Shown here in pieces: positions 47,898 to 56,794 of a stretch of DNA of 64,000 nucleotides. The notes beneath the pieces were generated by a model. It was given only the letters and a program-made list of their open reading frames with translations, ran no database searches and had not been told where the DNA came from. Each line of letters begins with the position of its first letter. Within the stretch, counting starts at the first letter, position 1. A program made the translations under genes and the position numbers. Location: NCBI RefSeq assembly GCF_029233945.1, contig NZ_JARGOQ010000001.1, positions 71,115 through 135,114 of the forward strand, given 5' to 3'. The DNA is from Sneathiella sp. Its GTDB lineage: Bacteria > Pseudomonadota > Alphaproteobacteria > Sneathiellales > Sneathiellaceae.

Positions 47898-49091
47898 ATG
47901 AGCTCTGCGCGCGCGCTGAAATTTGATGTGGTGGTGGTTGGCGCAGGCGCCGCCGGGATGATGTGCGCGATCGAGGCGGGAAAGCGCGGCCGAAAAGTTC
48001 TCCTTCTCGAAAAAGCCGAGAAATGTGGGCAGAAAATCCTTATCTCCGGTGGTGGCCGGTGTAATTTCACCAACCTCCTTGCGGCGCCCGAAAAATTTAT
48101 CTCGAATAATCCGCATTTCTGCAAATCTGCACTTCGCCAGTATACCCAGACGGACTTTATCGCCCTTGTCGAAAAACACGGCATCGCCTATCACGAGAAG
48201 AAGTTGGGGCAGCTATTTTGTGATGAAAGCGCGAAGCAGATTGTCGCGATGCTGGAGGCGGAATGCACCGAGGCTGATGTCACGATATGGCGTGGAACCG
48301 GGGTGGATCAGATTAAGCGGGTGAAGGACGCGTTTCTGATTTTTGCCGGAGAGCAAACGGTTGAGGCAGAAAGTGCTGTCCTGGCAACTGGCGGTCTCTC
48401 CATCCCGAAGCTTGGCGCGAATGATTTTGCCTATCGCATGGCAAAGGACTTTGACCTCTCCCTTGTGCCGCCGAAGCCCGGACTGGTACCCTTTACCTTT
48501 GAGCCTGCAGATAAGGAGCGGTTTGCGGGTCTCACTGGTGTTTCCGCCGATGTTGTTATCCGCATCGGCAAAGTTCAGTTTCGGGAAAATCTCCTTTTTA
48601 CGCACAAGGGCCTCAGTGGACCGGCAATCCTGCAGATATCGTCATTCTGGCAAGCAAGAGAGGCGATCCAGATTGACTTTCTCCCAGATATCGACCTTGC
48701 AAGTCTGCTTAAAGAGAAGCGGCAAAGTCAGCCAAAGCTGAAAGTGGAAAACCTGCTCAAGGACTTCCTTGCAAACCGGTTGGCAGTCTCTCTTATGCAA
48801 GAGGTAGAGGAACTTCCCGAACTTGGTAATCTATCGGACACGAAAATCCAGGAATTGGTAAGTAAAATTAAACTGGTTAAAATAGTTCCAAATGGAACAG
48901 AAGGATATGCCAAGGCGGAAGTAACCGTTGGCGGGGTCAGCACGGCGGTGCTCAACTCAAAAACGATGGAGGTGAAATCCGTGTCCGGTCTTTTCTTCAT
49001 TGGGGAAGCTGTCGACGTGACCGGATTCCTTGGTGGGTATAATTTTCAATGGGCCTGGTCCTCGGGCTTTGTTGCGGGGCAATATGCGTAA
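47898..49091 (+). CDS. NAD(P)/FAD-dependent oxidoreductase, HI0933/YhiN type
   Basis: VVVVGAGAAGMMCAIEAGKRGRKVLLLEKAEKCGQKILISGGGRCNFTN. Confidence 0.94.
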   Translation: MSSARALKFDVVVVGAGAAGMMCAIEAGKRGRKVLLLEKAEKCGQKILISGGGRCNFTNLLAAPEKFISNNPHFCKSALRQYTQTDFIALVEKHGIAYHEKKLGQLFCDESAKQIVAMLEAECTEADVTIWRGTGVDQIKRVKDAFLIFAGEQTVEAESAVLATGGLSIPKLGANDFAYRMAKDFDLSLVPPKPGLVPFTFEPADKERFAGLTGVSADVVIRIGKVQFRENLLFTHKGLSGPAILQISSFWQAREAIQIDFLPDIDLASLLKEKRQSQPKLKVENLLKDFLANRLAVSLMQEVEELPELGNLSDTKIQELVSKIKLVKIVPNGTEGYAKAEVTVGGVSTAVLNSKTMEVKSVSGLFFIGEAVDVTGFLGGYNFQWAWSSGFVAGQYA

Positions 49092-49893
49092 GCCTCGGGG
49101 AAAAGAGGATTGGCTGGCCTTGGCCTCGGGGCTCAGTATCGGGGCTGATGCATTCATTGACGAACTGCCCTTCTCGCCATCCAGACTAAGGGAGATTTCG
49201 GGCTCATTCTGGGAGGAGGGGTATCTCTCCCTCCCGCCCCTGTTTGGTGAAGATGAGTTGGTCCCAATCCGGGATGCGATATACGCTCTGTCAGAACAGG
49301 ATATCCCGCCGGTTTATATCTATCTTTTTGATCAGCCCTGGTGGCTCTTTGCGCGCCTTGGCGTCTTGCTTCGACATTTTGCCGGAGAGAAATTTGGCGT
49401 TCTTCCCAACCTTTGGGCCTGGCATCTTGATCGGGAAGGTGCACGCGGCTGGCCGCCGCATCGTGATTGCGATGCCGAGACCGTCTTCGGGGAAGGAGAG
49501 GACGCTGTCCTGATGAGCCTTTCTCTCTGGCTCCCGCTGACGGATGCGGATGAGAGTAATGGCTGTATGTATGTCGTGCCCCAATCGCGTCATGCGGCAA
49601 AGGGTACGGCTCAAAAAGCCGATCTTTTGGGAGCACGACCGCTTCCCGTAAAGGCGGGATCCCTTCTCGGCTGGCCGCAGGATTTATACCACTGGGGCGG
49701 TGAATATACGCCGATGGCAAAGAACCCGAGGGTTAGTCTATCGCTCGAATTTCAGAACGGAGCGTTTGATCCGCTTGCCGAGCCTTTGATGGATATGGAT
49801 AAACTTCCACCATTCGAGACACGGCGCAGACTTATTCAGGATCAGTTTGCGAAGTATCGCCATATTGATCCGGGTTTTGGCGCAGGAAAATAA
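49084..49893 (+). CDS. Phytanoyl-CoA dioxygenase (PhyH)-like protein
   Basis: HRD motif in WPPHRDCDAE, distal His in LYHWGG, Arg in NPRVSLSLEF; SNGCMYVVPQSR. Confidence 0.82.
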   Translation: MRKPRGKEDWLALASGLSIGADAFIDELPFSPSRLREISGSFWEEGYLSLPPLFGEDELVPIRDAIYALSEQDIPPVYIYLFDQPWWLFARLGVLLRHFAGEKFGVLPNLWAWHLDREGARGWPPHRDCDAETVFGEGEDAVLMSLSLWLPLTDADESNGCMYVVPQSRHAAKGTAQKADLLGARPLPVKAGSLLGWPQDLYHWGGEYTPMAKNPRVSLSLEFQNGAFDPLAEPLMDMDKLPPFETRRRLIQDQFAKYRHIDPGFGAGK

Positions 49894-50437
49894 GCCGCGC
49901 CGCGCCGTATTTACGGTCTTTCAGAAGCCTGAATTCTGATGGGATATCGACATTTTCCTTCGCGGCAACTTCGATCACGACGATGGCCTCGGGTTTGATC
50001 CAGCCATTTTTTTCGAGTGCCGAGAGAGCTGGCGCGGAGAGATTCTCACCGTAAGGCGGGTCCATGAGGATAAGGTCGTATGGCCTTCCCGGTTTTCCCG
50101 GATTAGCGGCATCTCGACGGAGAATATCCGTAGAACTGCGCGCGTTCATGTTTTTCACGTTCTGCTCGACAAGTTTCAGGCTTTCCGCGCGATTATCGAG
50201 AAAGGTAATATGCTCCGCCCCGCGTGAAAGTGCCTCCAGCCCAAGCGCACCGGTCCCCGCAAAAGCATCCAGCACTATGGCATCGCGGGGAAGAGGGCCA
50301 TTTTCGCCGCGCAGCTCCGGATCATGGCCGAGAATATTAAAAAGGGCCTCCCGCGCACGATCGGACGTTGGACGAACCTGCGTGTCCTCCGGCATGACGA
50401 GTTTCTTGCCCCTAAATTTGCCGCCAACGATGCGCAT
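49832..50437 (-). CDS. rsmD: 16S rRNA (guanine(966)-N(2))-methyltransferase RsmD
   Basis: MRIVGGKFRGKKLVMPEDTQVRPTSDRAREALFNIL; ILMDPPYGEN. Confidence 0.95.
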   Translation of the reverse strand: MRIVGGKFRGKKLVMPEDTQVRPTSDRAREALFNILGHDPELRGENGPLPRDAIVLDAFAGTGALGLEALSRGAEHITFLDNRAESLKLVEQNVKNMNARSSTDILRRDAANPGKPGRPYDLILMDPPYGENLSAPALSALEKNGWIKPEAIVVIEVAAKENVDIPSEFRLLKDRKYGAARLIFLRQNPDQYGDTSQTDPE

Positions 50438-51327
50438 CAGTTTGATTTTTTAGGGGAAGGGCGGGCTTTCAAGGTTCCTTGCTTGCGCGGCGCAGTTGTT
50501 GGGCGGGGGGAGTTGGCCTTGGGCTTTAGAGCCCCTTGCCGTTTGCCGCGCGGTGCGCGTTGTCCCGTATTCGCCGTGGCGGCCTGATCTTCGAATTTTT
50601 CGACACCCATCTGTTCCCGCAGGATCTTGGATCTCACTTCATCTACGGCACCGGCGGGCAGATCGCCGAGCGACATAGGCCCGTAAGATGTCCGGATCAG
50701 CCGGGATACGGAATAGCCAAGATATTCCATCACTTTCCGGATTTCTCGGTTTTTTCCTTCCCGGAGAGCAATGGTTAGCCAGCTATTGGCGCCCTTGGCG
50801 CTGTCGATGGTGCCATCAATCGATCCATAGCGGACGCCCTCTACGGTGATGCCTTTTGCAAGTTTTTGCATGTCGGATTCTCTAGGGTGCCCATGGACAC
50901 GGACGCGGTATTTCCGTTTCCAGCCTGTCGCCGGCAATTCCAGCTTACGGGCAAGTTCCCCATCATTGGTGAGCAGCAACAATCCTTCGGAGTTCAGATC
51001 AAGACGACCCACGGATATCACGCGCGGTAATTCCTCGGGCAGTTTGTCGAAGACGGTATCGCGCCCTTTTTCATCCTTGTGGCTCGTTACCAGACCCGGT
51101 GGCTTATGATAACGCCAGAGGCGCGGACGCTCGAGTGCGGGGATCGCCTTGCCATCCACCGTTATTTTGTCCTCTGGCGCCACCGTAAAGGCGGCACTTT
51201 CCAGAAGCATCCCGTTGACGGTGACGCGCCCAGCCTCGATCCAGCGTTCAGCTTCGCGGCGGGAACAGAGGCCGGCACGTGCCATGCGCTTTGCGATCCG
51301 CTCTTTTTGTGGGGGTTCTGTTGTCAT
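50437..51327 (-). CDS. Pseudouridine synthase (RluB/RsuA type) with basic C-terminal tail
   Basis: S4 domain; SVGRLDLNSEGLLLLTNDGELARKLELPATGWKRKYRVRVHG; Lys/Pro-rich tail. Confidence 0.94.
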   Translation of the reverse strand: MTTEPPQKERIAKRMARAGLCSRREAERWIEAGRVTVNGMLLESAAFTVAPEDKITVDGKAIPALERPRLWRYHKPPGLVTSHKDEKGRDTVFDKLPEELPRVISVGRLDLNSEGLLLLTNDGELARKLELPATGWKRKYRVRVHGHPRESDMQKLAKGITVEGVRYGSIDGTIDSAKGANSWLTIALREGKNREIRKVMEYLGYSVSRLIRTSYGPMSLGDLPAGAVDEVRSKILREQMGVEKFEDQAATANTGQRAPRGKRQGALKPKANSPRPTTAPRKQGTLKARPSPKKSN

Positions 51328-51330
51328 GGG

Positions 51331-52044
51331 TCAGGCAGCAGATGCATTGACAAAGGCGTCGATAATTTGCCGATCACCGTTTGAGATCAGATACTCCGGA
51401 TGCCACTGAACACCCAGACAGAAGCGATAACGGCTATCCTCGATCCCTTCGATCACGCCGTCCTCGGCAAGCGCATTGACGATGATGTTCTCGCTGATGT
51501 CCTTTGCCGCCTGATGGTGGGCACTGTTGACGGCAAGCGTGTCGGTTCCGACAATCCGGTGCAGCAAGGTGCCGGACGTGACTTTGACGGTATGTCCGGC
51601 CTCCGTCCGCGGATTTGGCTGTTCATGGGCGAGGGGGTTTTCCACTTCATCGGGGATATGCTGAATTAAGGTCCCGCCGAGAATAACGTGTAGAAGCTGT
51701 TGTCCCCCGCAAATACCGAGCACCGGCTTGTTCGCGGCCAGCATAGCCTCCGTGATATTCTTCTCGAACAGGGTGCGTCGGTCCTTGGTCACGACCGTAT
51801 CATGTCGGCTTGTCGCACCAAACAGGCTGGGGTCCACATCGAAGGCTCCGCCTGTCACAACAAGCCCGTCCAACTTCTTCACATACTCTTCGACATGATC
51901 GGGCTCGTGGGGCAGGGCAAGCGGCAGTCCGCCACTTGCGACAACGACATCGGCATAGTTCTGCCGAAGCGCGTACCAGGGCATATTCGAATAGCCGCCG
52001 GGATCCTCTGAATCGAGGGTTATGCCAATTACAGGAATACTCAT
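51331..52044 (-). CDS. Gamma-glutamyl-gamma-aminobutyrate hydrolase family protein
   Basis: KPVLGICGGQQLLHVILGGTLIQHI; LGVQWHPEYL. Confidence 0.93.
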   Translation of the reverse strand: MSIPVIGITLDSEDPGGYSNMPWYALRQNYADVVVASGGLPLALPHEPDHVEEYVKKLDGLVVTGGAFDVDPSLFGATSRHDTVVTKDRRTLFEKNITEAMLAANKPVLGICGGQQLLHVILGGTLIQHIPDEVENPLAHEQPNPRTEAGHTVKVTSGTLLHRIVGTDTLAVNSAHHQAAKDISENIIVNALAEDGVIEGIEDSRYRFCLGVQWHPEYLISNGDRQIIDAFVNASAA

Positions 52045-52160
52045 GCTTTCTTTTAGTCCTCTCTTGACGACAACTCAACTCGCCTCTTTGAATATTGTCA
52101 CACAAATTCTCTAAATTTCTATTGCTTGACGGCGACGGTGCGAATTGCGAGTCTCCGAAC

Positions 52161-52619
52161 ATGGATCATGAAATTGCCGATTATATGGAAATGGCGCTCA
52201 GCACTGCGGGGATTGCCGGAAATCGGGGCGAAGTGCCCGTCGGAGCGATTATCGTCGATACAGCATCCGGGCGCATCGTCGCGAACAGCGGAAACCAAAT
52301 GGTCGGCAGAAGCGATCCGACCGCACATGCGGAGATGCTGGCGCTCCGGGCGGCGGGCAACATGATAGGCAGTCAGCGGCTTATCGATTGCGATATGTAT
52401 GTCACCCTTGAGCCCTGTCCGATGTGCGCGGCGGCAATTTCACTTGCGCGGATAAGGCGACTCTATTTTGGCGCCTACGATCCGAAGGGTGGCGGTGTCG
52501 AATATGGTGCCCGTATCTTTGATCAGACCAGCTGCCATCATCGTCCGGAAATATATGGCGGCCTTCAGGAAAGCAAATCGGCCGCTCTTTTAAAGAATTT
52601 CTTTGAAACGCGACGCTAA
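52161..52619 (+). CDS. tadA: tRNA-specific adenosine deaminase
   Basis: GEVPVGAIIVD; DPTAHAEMLALRAA; MYVTLEPCPMCAAAISLARIRRLYFGAYD. Confidence 0.95.
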   Translation: MDHEIADYMEMALSTAGIAGNRGEVPVGAIIVDTASGRIVANSGNQMVGRSDPTAHAEMLALRAAGNMIGSQRLIDCDMYVTLEPCPMCAAAISLARIRRLYFGAYDPKGGGVEYGARIFDQTSCHHRPEIYGGLQESKSAALLKNFFETRR

Positions 52620-52684
52620 ATATAGAAAGATAGCGTCACAATTAATCATAACAAAAATCTGAATAACAAAAAAGGGAACAGCGG

Positions 52685-53887
52685 ATGATCTTCGAATATT
52701 CGGACAAGGTAAAGGAACTGCAAGCCAGGGTGCAGGCCTTTATGGATGAGCATGTCTATCCTAATGAACAGCTATTTTACGATCAGGTGGATGAGGGCGA
52801 CCGCTGGCAACCGACAGCCATTGTCGAGGAACTGAAGGCAAAGGCCAAAGCGGCGGGACTTTGGAACCTGTTCTTGCCCGAAAGTGATCGGGGAGCAGGC
52901 CTCACCAATCTTGAATATGCGCCGCTTTGTGAAATTATGGGGCGTGTCAGCTTTGCGCCGGAAGTCTTCAACTGTTCGGCGCCGGACACTGGTAATATGG
53001 AAGTGTTCGAGCGCTATGCGAATGAGGAGCTGAAAGAGCGCTGGTTGAAACCGCTGCTTGAGGGAGAAATCCGGTCGGCTTTCGCCATGACGGAACCTGC
53101 CGTTGCGTCATCGGATGCGACAAATATCGAATCCGAGATTACCCGCGATGGCGATGAATATGTCATCAATGGCACCAAATGGTGGACGTCCGGCGCCTAT
53201 GACCCGCGCTGTAAGGTTCTGATCTTCATGGGGAAGACAGACAAGACCGCTTCGCTTTATCAGCAACAATCCATGATCATAGTTCCCATGGAAACACCTG
53301 GCATCAATGTGAAGCGCTTTCTTCCGGTGTTCGGTTATGACGATGCGCCGCATGGTCATGCAGAGGTGGAGTTCAAGGACGTGCGGGTTCCGGCGGATCA
53401 TATGCTGCTGGGTGAAGGGCGTGGCTTCGAAATTGCGCAAGGGCGCCTCGGCCCGGGACGTATTCATCATTGCATGCGGCAGGTTGGCGTTGCCGAGCGG
53501 GCGCTGGAGAAAATGTGCAAGCGCGTAAAGTCCCGCGTTGCCTTCGGCAAGCCCATCGCGGAGCAAACGGTTACACTGGAGCGTATTGCCGAATCCCGTG
53601 CGATGATTGAGCAGGCACGGCTATTGACCCTGAAGGCGGCCTATATGATGGACACCGTTGGCAACAAGGAAGCGAAAGCGGAAATCGCCATGATCAAGGT
53701 GGTCGCCCCGAATATTACCGGGAAGATCATTGACTGGGCGATCCAGGCCCATGGCGCGGGTGGTGTAAGTGATGACTTCGGTCTTGCCTTTGCCTATGCC
53801 CATTCACGGACCTTGCGTCTTGCCGACGGTCCTGATGAAGTGCATCGGAACCAGATTGGCCGACTGGAACTTAAAAAGTATAATTGA
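52685..53887 (+). CDS. ACAD10/11-FadE2-type acyl-CoA dehydrogenase
   Basis: [93 protein letters not shown]. Confidence 0.92.
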   Translation: MIFEYSDKVKELQARVQAFMDEHVYPNEQLFYDQVDEGDRWQPTAIVEELKAKAKAAGLWNLFLPESDRGAGLTNLEYAPLCEIMGRVSFAPEVFNCSAPDTGNMEVFERYANEELKERWLKPLLEGEIRSAFAMTEPAVASSDATNIESEITRDGDEYVINGTKWWTSGAYDPRCKVLIFMGKTDKTASLYQQQSMIIVPMETPGINVKRFLPVFGYDDAPHGHAEVEFKDVRVPADHMLLGEGRGFEIAQGRLGPGRIHHCMRQVGVAERALEKMCKRVKSRVAFGKPIAEQTVTLERIAESRAMIEQARLLTLKAAYMMDTVGNKEAKAEIAMIKVVAPNITGKIIDWAIQAHGAGGVSDDFGLAFAYAHSRTLRLADGPDEVHRNQIGRLELKKYN

Positions 53888-53915
53888 TCTGACATCTGCA
53901 CGGATCAATGGACAG

Positions 53916-53943
53916 GAAAAGCTTCCCTTCGGGGAAGCTTTTC
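53916..53943 (+). terminator. Rho-independent terminator
   Basis: gaaaagcttccc-ttcg-gggaagcttttc then tttat. Confidence 0.88.
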
Positions 53944-54041
53944 TTTATCTATCGCGTATAGTTTTCAATAGCATGACGTTCCGCTTTTCCTATATACAGG
54001 CTTGTTCCTGTTTTTAAAAAAAGTACTTTTGGATCTCTCGA

Positions 54042-54272
54042 ATGATCAAGTTTCTGGGTTGGGTAATGTTGGGCATCATTGTGATTGTTGCTGGCTTTTT
54101 GTATCGCTATGAAAGCCTTGACCCCTGCGAATGGCTGACCCAGGATTTAGCAGCACATGCGGGATTACAACCGGTCTCCGGCCTTGGTGAAGCTGCCGGT
54201 CTCGTGATGGAGCCGATAGAATGTGTCCAGCGCTGGGCCAATTTGAGAATTGAAGACGCTGAAAACCACTAG
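54042..54272 (+). CDS. Small hypothetical protein with one N-terminal TM segment
   Basis: MIKFLGWVMLGIIVIVAGFLYRYESLDPCEWL...; stop overlaps the convergent dddP stop. Confidence 0.6.
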   Translation: MIKFLGWVMLGIIVIVAGFLYRYESLDPCEWLTQDLAAHAGLQPVSGLGEAAGLVMEPIECVQRWANLRIEDAENH

Positions 54273-55597
54273 GAGAGCAGGATTTTCTCGAACGGATAAG
54301 AGGTCATATTCTCATAACCGGTATCTGTGATTACAACCTGCTCCTCCAGCTTGACGCCTTCCTGCCCCCCTTCCGCGCCGATATAGGCCTCGACGCAAAT
54401 CACCATCCCCGGCACCAGTTCATATTCAAATGCCCCTTCGTGATAGTCTTCCGGATAGGCAATATGCGGCCATTCATCGCAAAGCCCGACGCCGTGCATC
54501 TTCACGGAGTAGCGGGAATTCACGAATTCCTCCGCAAGTAGATGCCCGCCAAAGACAATCTCCTTAAACGGAACACCGGGTGCCAGAAGCTCCATATTTT
54601 GCTGAATATGCTCATAGGCATATTGATAGAGCCTTTTTTGCTCCGCTGTGGGGGACCCATCGCCGATAAACCAGGTACGTGAAATATCCGCGCACATACC
54701 AAAGCAACCGACCAGATCCGTATCGAAAGCCAGTAGTTCGTTATTCCCGATCACCCGTGGGCCGCATTCCTGAAACCACGGGTTGGTCCGAGGGCCTGAA
54801 GCAAGAATTCGGGTCTCGATCCATTCGCCACCACGCTTGATATTTTCTGCATGCAGGACGGCCCAAACATCATTCTCAGTCAGGCCGGGACAAGCAATAC
54901 GTTGCATTTCATACATTGAAATTTCCGTTGCATGAACAGCGCATCGAAGGGCCTTGATTTCTTCCGACTGTTTGACGGCGCGGGTCTTTTCCGTCACTTC
55001 TTCCCCGTCAAAAAGATGAAAACCCAGCCCTTCAAGGGCCCGTAGGCCATGTATCTGGATTTTATCTACGGCAAGACGGCGGTTGCTGCCTGCATGCTCC
55101 CGCATCAGGCTATCGATCTGCGCGGCGAACCGTTCCGCGTTCTCAACGGACTTATCCCCGCTCGTAAAATAGAAGAAGGAGGCGCCGGACCGCGTCTCGC
55201 GTACCAACGGATTGAAAGCGGTCAGCAGATCATTGGCGCCGAAGTCCCAGATAACCATATATCCATCCGCCAGGACGAGGCAGGCGCGGAAAGGGTTATG
55301 CGCCGCCCAGAGCTGCATATTCGTGGTGTCGGAGGCAAAGCGGATGTTGAGCGGATCATACATCAGAATGCCGCCATAGCCCCGCACATGCAGCGCCTGT
55401 ACCAGACGGTCGAGACGCTGCGCACGCATGAGTTTGAGGTCGGGAACATCCAGTCCAGCTGCGGCCCACTCATCAAACGCGAGCTGTGTCGGACCGATCT
55501 CGACACGGTCATTATCCAGCGGCGTGCCGTCTGGTTTTTTTGCAGGAGCAGTTTGGCCGCCAGTGATTTCGCGGCCCGAAAAGATATTGCGCTTCAT
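54269..55597 (-). CDS. dddP: DddP-type DMSP lyase (M24 metallopeptidase fold)
   Basis: LDNDRVEIGPTQLAFDEWAAAGL; NPWFQECGPRVIGNNELLAFDTDLVGCFGMCADISRTWFIGDG; MHGVGLCDEWPHIAYPEDYHEG; VCVEAYIGAEGGQEGVKLEEQVVIT - metal ligands and Asp at His+6 retained. Confidence 0.85.
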   Translation of the reverse strand: MKRNIFSGREITGGQTAPAKKPDGTPLDNDRVEIGPTQLAFDEWAAAGLDVPDLKLMRAQRLDRLVQALHVRGYGGILMYDPLNIRFASDTTNMQLWAAHNPFRACLVLADGYMVIWDFGANDLLTAFNPLVRETRSGASFFYFTSGDKSVENAERFAAQIDSLMREHAGSNRRLAVDKIQIHGLRALEGLGFHLFDGEEVTEKTRAVKQSEEIKALRCAVHATEISMYEMQRIACPGLTENDVWAVLHAENIKRGGEWIETRILASGPRTNPWFQECGPRVIGNNELLAFDTDLVGCFGMCADISRTWFIGDGSPTAEQKRLYQYAYEHIQQNMELLAPGVPFKEIVFGGHLLAEEFVNSRYSVKMHGVGLCDEWPHIAYPEDYHEGAFEYELVPGMVICVEAYIGAEGGQEGVKLEEQVVITDTGYENMTSYPFEKILLS

Positions 55598-55651
55598 TTG
55601 CCAACCCCCAAAGCCACGGCAAGTGCCGAAAGCTCAAAAAGTGGTAACCGA

Positions 55652-55671
55652 AATCACGATATCAGGTGATT
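55652..55671. promoter_or_regulatory. Inverted repeat upstream of dddP, candidate operator
   Basis: AATCAC-N8(gatatcag)-GTGATT in the 103-bp gap before dddP. Confidence 0.35.
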
Positions 55672-55700
55672 ATAATATACAGCAACCTGCCAGCGACAGC

Positions 55701-56750
55701 TTATAGCTGGCTTTCGACCTTCTGCCAGCCGAGGGTGGCTAGCATTTTGGTGAATTCCGCATACTCTTCGCCGACCTTTGAACTCGAATTGCCATCAAGA
55801 CCACGCTTATACACGCCCTGCACGATGGCCGTGGTACGGAAGAGAGAGAAGGCCAGGTAAAATCCCCAGTTTTCAATGCCATCACGCCCCGTGCGCTTGC
55901 AGTAGGCGTCAATATAGGCTTGCTCCGTCGGGATGCCCGTTGCACCGAAATCGGTCCCGACAAGACCACCATTGCGTGGATGCATATAATGATAGTTCAT
56001 GCAGTTATAGGCAAGGTCGGAAAGCGGATGCCCGATGGTGGAAAGCTCCCAATCAAGCACCGCAACCACCTCAGGCTTTGTCGGATGCACGATCATATTT
56101 CCAAGCCGGTAATCCCCATGAACAATGGTGCTTTCATCTTTTTCCGGCAAATTTTCCGGCAGCCATTTGATCAGGTTTTCCATCGCCTCCAGATCATGAG
56201 TTTGAGAGGCTCGGTACTGCTTCGTCCAGCGGCTGATCTGCCGCTCGATATAGTTTCCTCTTTTGCCAAAATCCGACAGGCCGACTGCATCGATATCTAC
56301 ATTATGAAGTTTGGCGAGCGAGTCATTCATCGCGTCACATATTGCGGCGCGCAAATGCGGCTCTTCGCCCGGAATATCAGGGGATAGAATAATGCGGCCT
56401 TCCACCTTTTCCATGATGTAAAAGGCGGTTCCGATAATATTGTCATCCTCACACAGGCAAAAGGTGCGGGGGACCGGAACGTCAGTATTCTGAAGCGCGG
56501 AAATAACCCGATACTCCCGATCGACCGCGTGGGCCGAGGGGAGGAGATTTCCCGGAGGCTTTTTCCGCATCACATAGTCCCGCTCAGGCGTGTGCAGTAA
56601 AAATGTCGGATTAGACTGCCCGCCCTGGAACTGGCTGATCTGGAGCGGGCCCTTAAAGCCGTCTACATTTTCGGTCAAATAATCGAACAGCGCCCCTTCA
56701 TTGAACTTGTGCATTTCCCGAACCGGGATGATCTCCACTCCGTCACTCAT
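55701..56750 (-). CDS. Phosphotransferase (APH) family protein, ACAD10/11 N-terminal kinase type (copy 1)
   Basis: GGQSNPTFLLHTPERDYVMRKKPPGNLLPSAHAVDREYRVI; VHGDYRLGNMIV; VAVLDWELSTIGHPLSDLAY. Confidence 0.92.
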   Translation of the reverse strand: MSDGVEIIPVREMHKFNEGALFDYLTENVDGFKGPLQISQFQGGQSNPTFLLHTPERDYVMRKKPPGNLLPSAHAVDREYRVISALQNTDVPVPRTFCLCEDDNIIGTAFYIMEKVEGRIILSPDIPGEEPHLRAAICDAMNDSLAKLHNVDIDAVGLSDFGKRGNYIERQISRWTKQYRASQTHDLEAMENLIKWLPENLPEKDESTIVHGDYRLGNMIVHPTKPEVVAVLDWELSTIGHPLSDLAYNCMNYHYMHPRNGGLVGTDFGATGIPTEQAYIDAYCKRTGRDGIENWGFYLAFSLFRTTAIVQGVYKRGLDGNSSSKVGEEYAEFTKMLATLGWQKVESQL

Positions 56751-56794
56751 AAATGTCCCTTTTTCTTTTTTGTTTTTTGGGAGATAGAGCCGCC

